From assembly GCA_002083985.1 (NCBI GenBank), contig MTER01000117.1:582-6433 (forward strand): DNA of 5,852 nt, given 5' to 3'. The position numbers and the translations under genes are program-made. The notes beneath the pieces were generated by a model, which saw nothing but the letters and a program-made list of their open reading frames with translations, was not told where the DNA came from and ran no database searches. This stretch comes from Candidatus Altarchaeales archaeon A3. Lineage in GTDB: Archaea; Altiarchaeota; Altiarchaeia; Altiarchaeales; Altiarchaeaceae. Every line of letters begins with the position of its first letter. The first letter of the stretch is position 1. This document shows positions 5,585-5,852 of this stretch, piece by piece.

Positions 5585-5852
<268 letters not shown>

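Overview
The window is an AT-rich stretch of an archaeal chromosome. The archaeal assignment rests on several features: a eukaryotic/archaeal-type ribosomal protein eS17, a tRNA-Arg(CCU) gene without an encoded CCA end, TATA-type box A elements at plausible distances, starts mostly without strong Shine-Dalgarno sites, and a single-domain NOP2/Sun-type RNA m5C methyltransferase of archaeal size. GTP-dependent PEP carboxykinase fits some archaeal lineages. I cannot name the species; an AT-rich euryarchaeal or Altiarchaeota-like genome is only a guess.

Layout: (1) 29-1828, minus, GTP-type phosphoenolpyruvate carboxykinase. (2) 1946-2881, plus, RsmB/NOP2/Sun RNA cytosine-5 methyltransferase, divergent from the first, with a 15-bp tandem repeat expanding its 5' coding end. 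(3) 2888-2962, minus, tRNA-Arg(CCU), convergent with the methyltransferase and only 6 bp from it. (4) 2963-3724, a gene-free stretch. It holds the tRNA promoter, a possible folded segment (3046-3183) and an array of about eight palindromic hairpin repeats separated by conserved 17-18 nt linkers. One hairpin is interrupted exactly in its centre by a 142-bp insertion flanked by an 8-bp direct repeat. (5) 3725-3919, minus, ribosomal protein eS17. (6) 3920-4380, a second gene-free stretch. It holds the eS17 promoter region, a tandem pair of about 100-bp MITE-like elements with 18-bp terminal inverted repeats, an AT-rich segment with nothing recognisable (4167-4306), then a C4/G4 dyad and a TATA box in front of amt. 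(7) 4381-5547, plus, ammonium channel Amt. (8) 5612 to the window end, plus, PII signal protein GlnK, cut by the window edge.

Functionally, amt-glnK is the classic nitrogen-uptake pair: Amt moves ammonium across the membrane and GlnK blocks it when nitrogen is plentiful. PEP carboxykinase links oxaloacetate and PEP. The tRNA, the RNA methyltransferase and eS17 belong to translation. These housekeeping genes appear independently transcribed. The unusual material is all between genes: the covarying hairpin array, the small insertion that split one of its units, and the tandem MITE-like pair upstream of the nitrogen operon.
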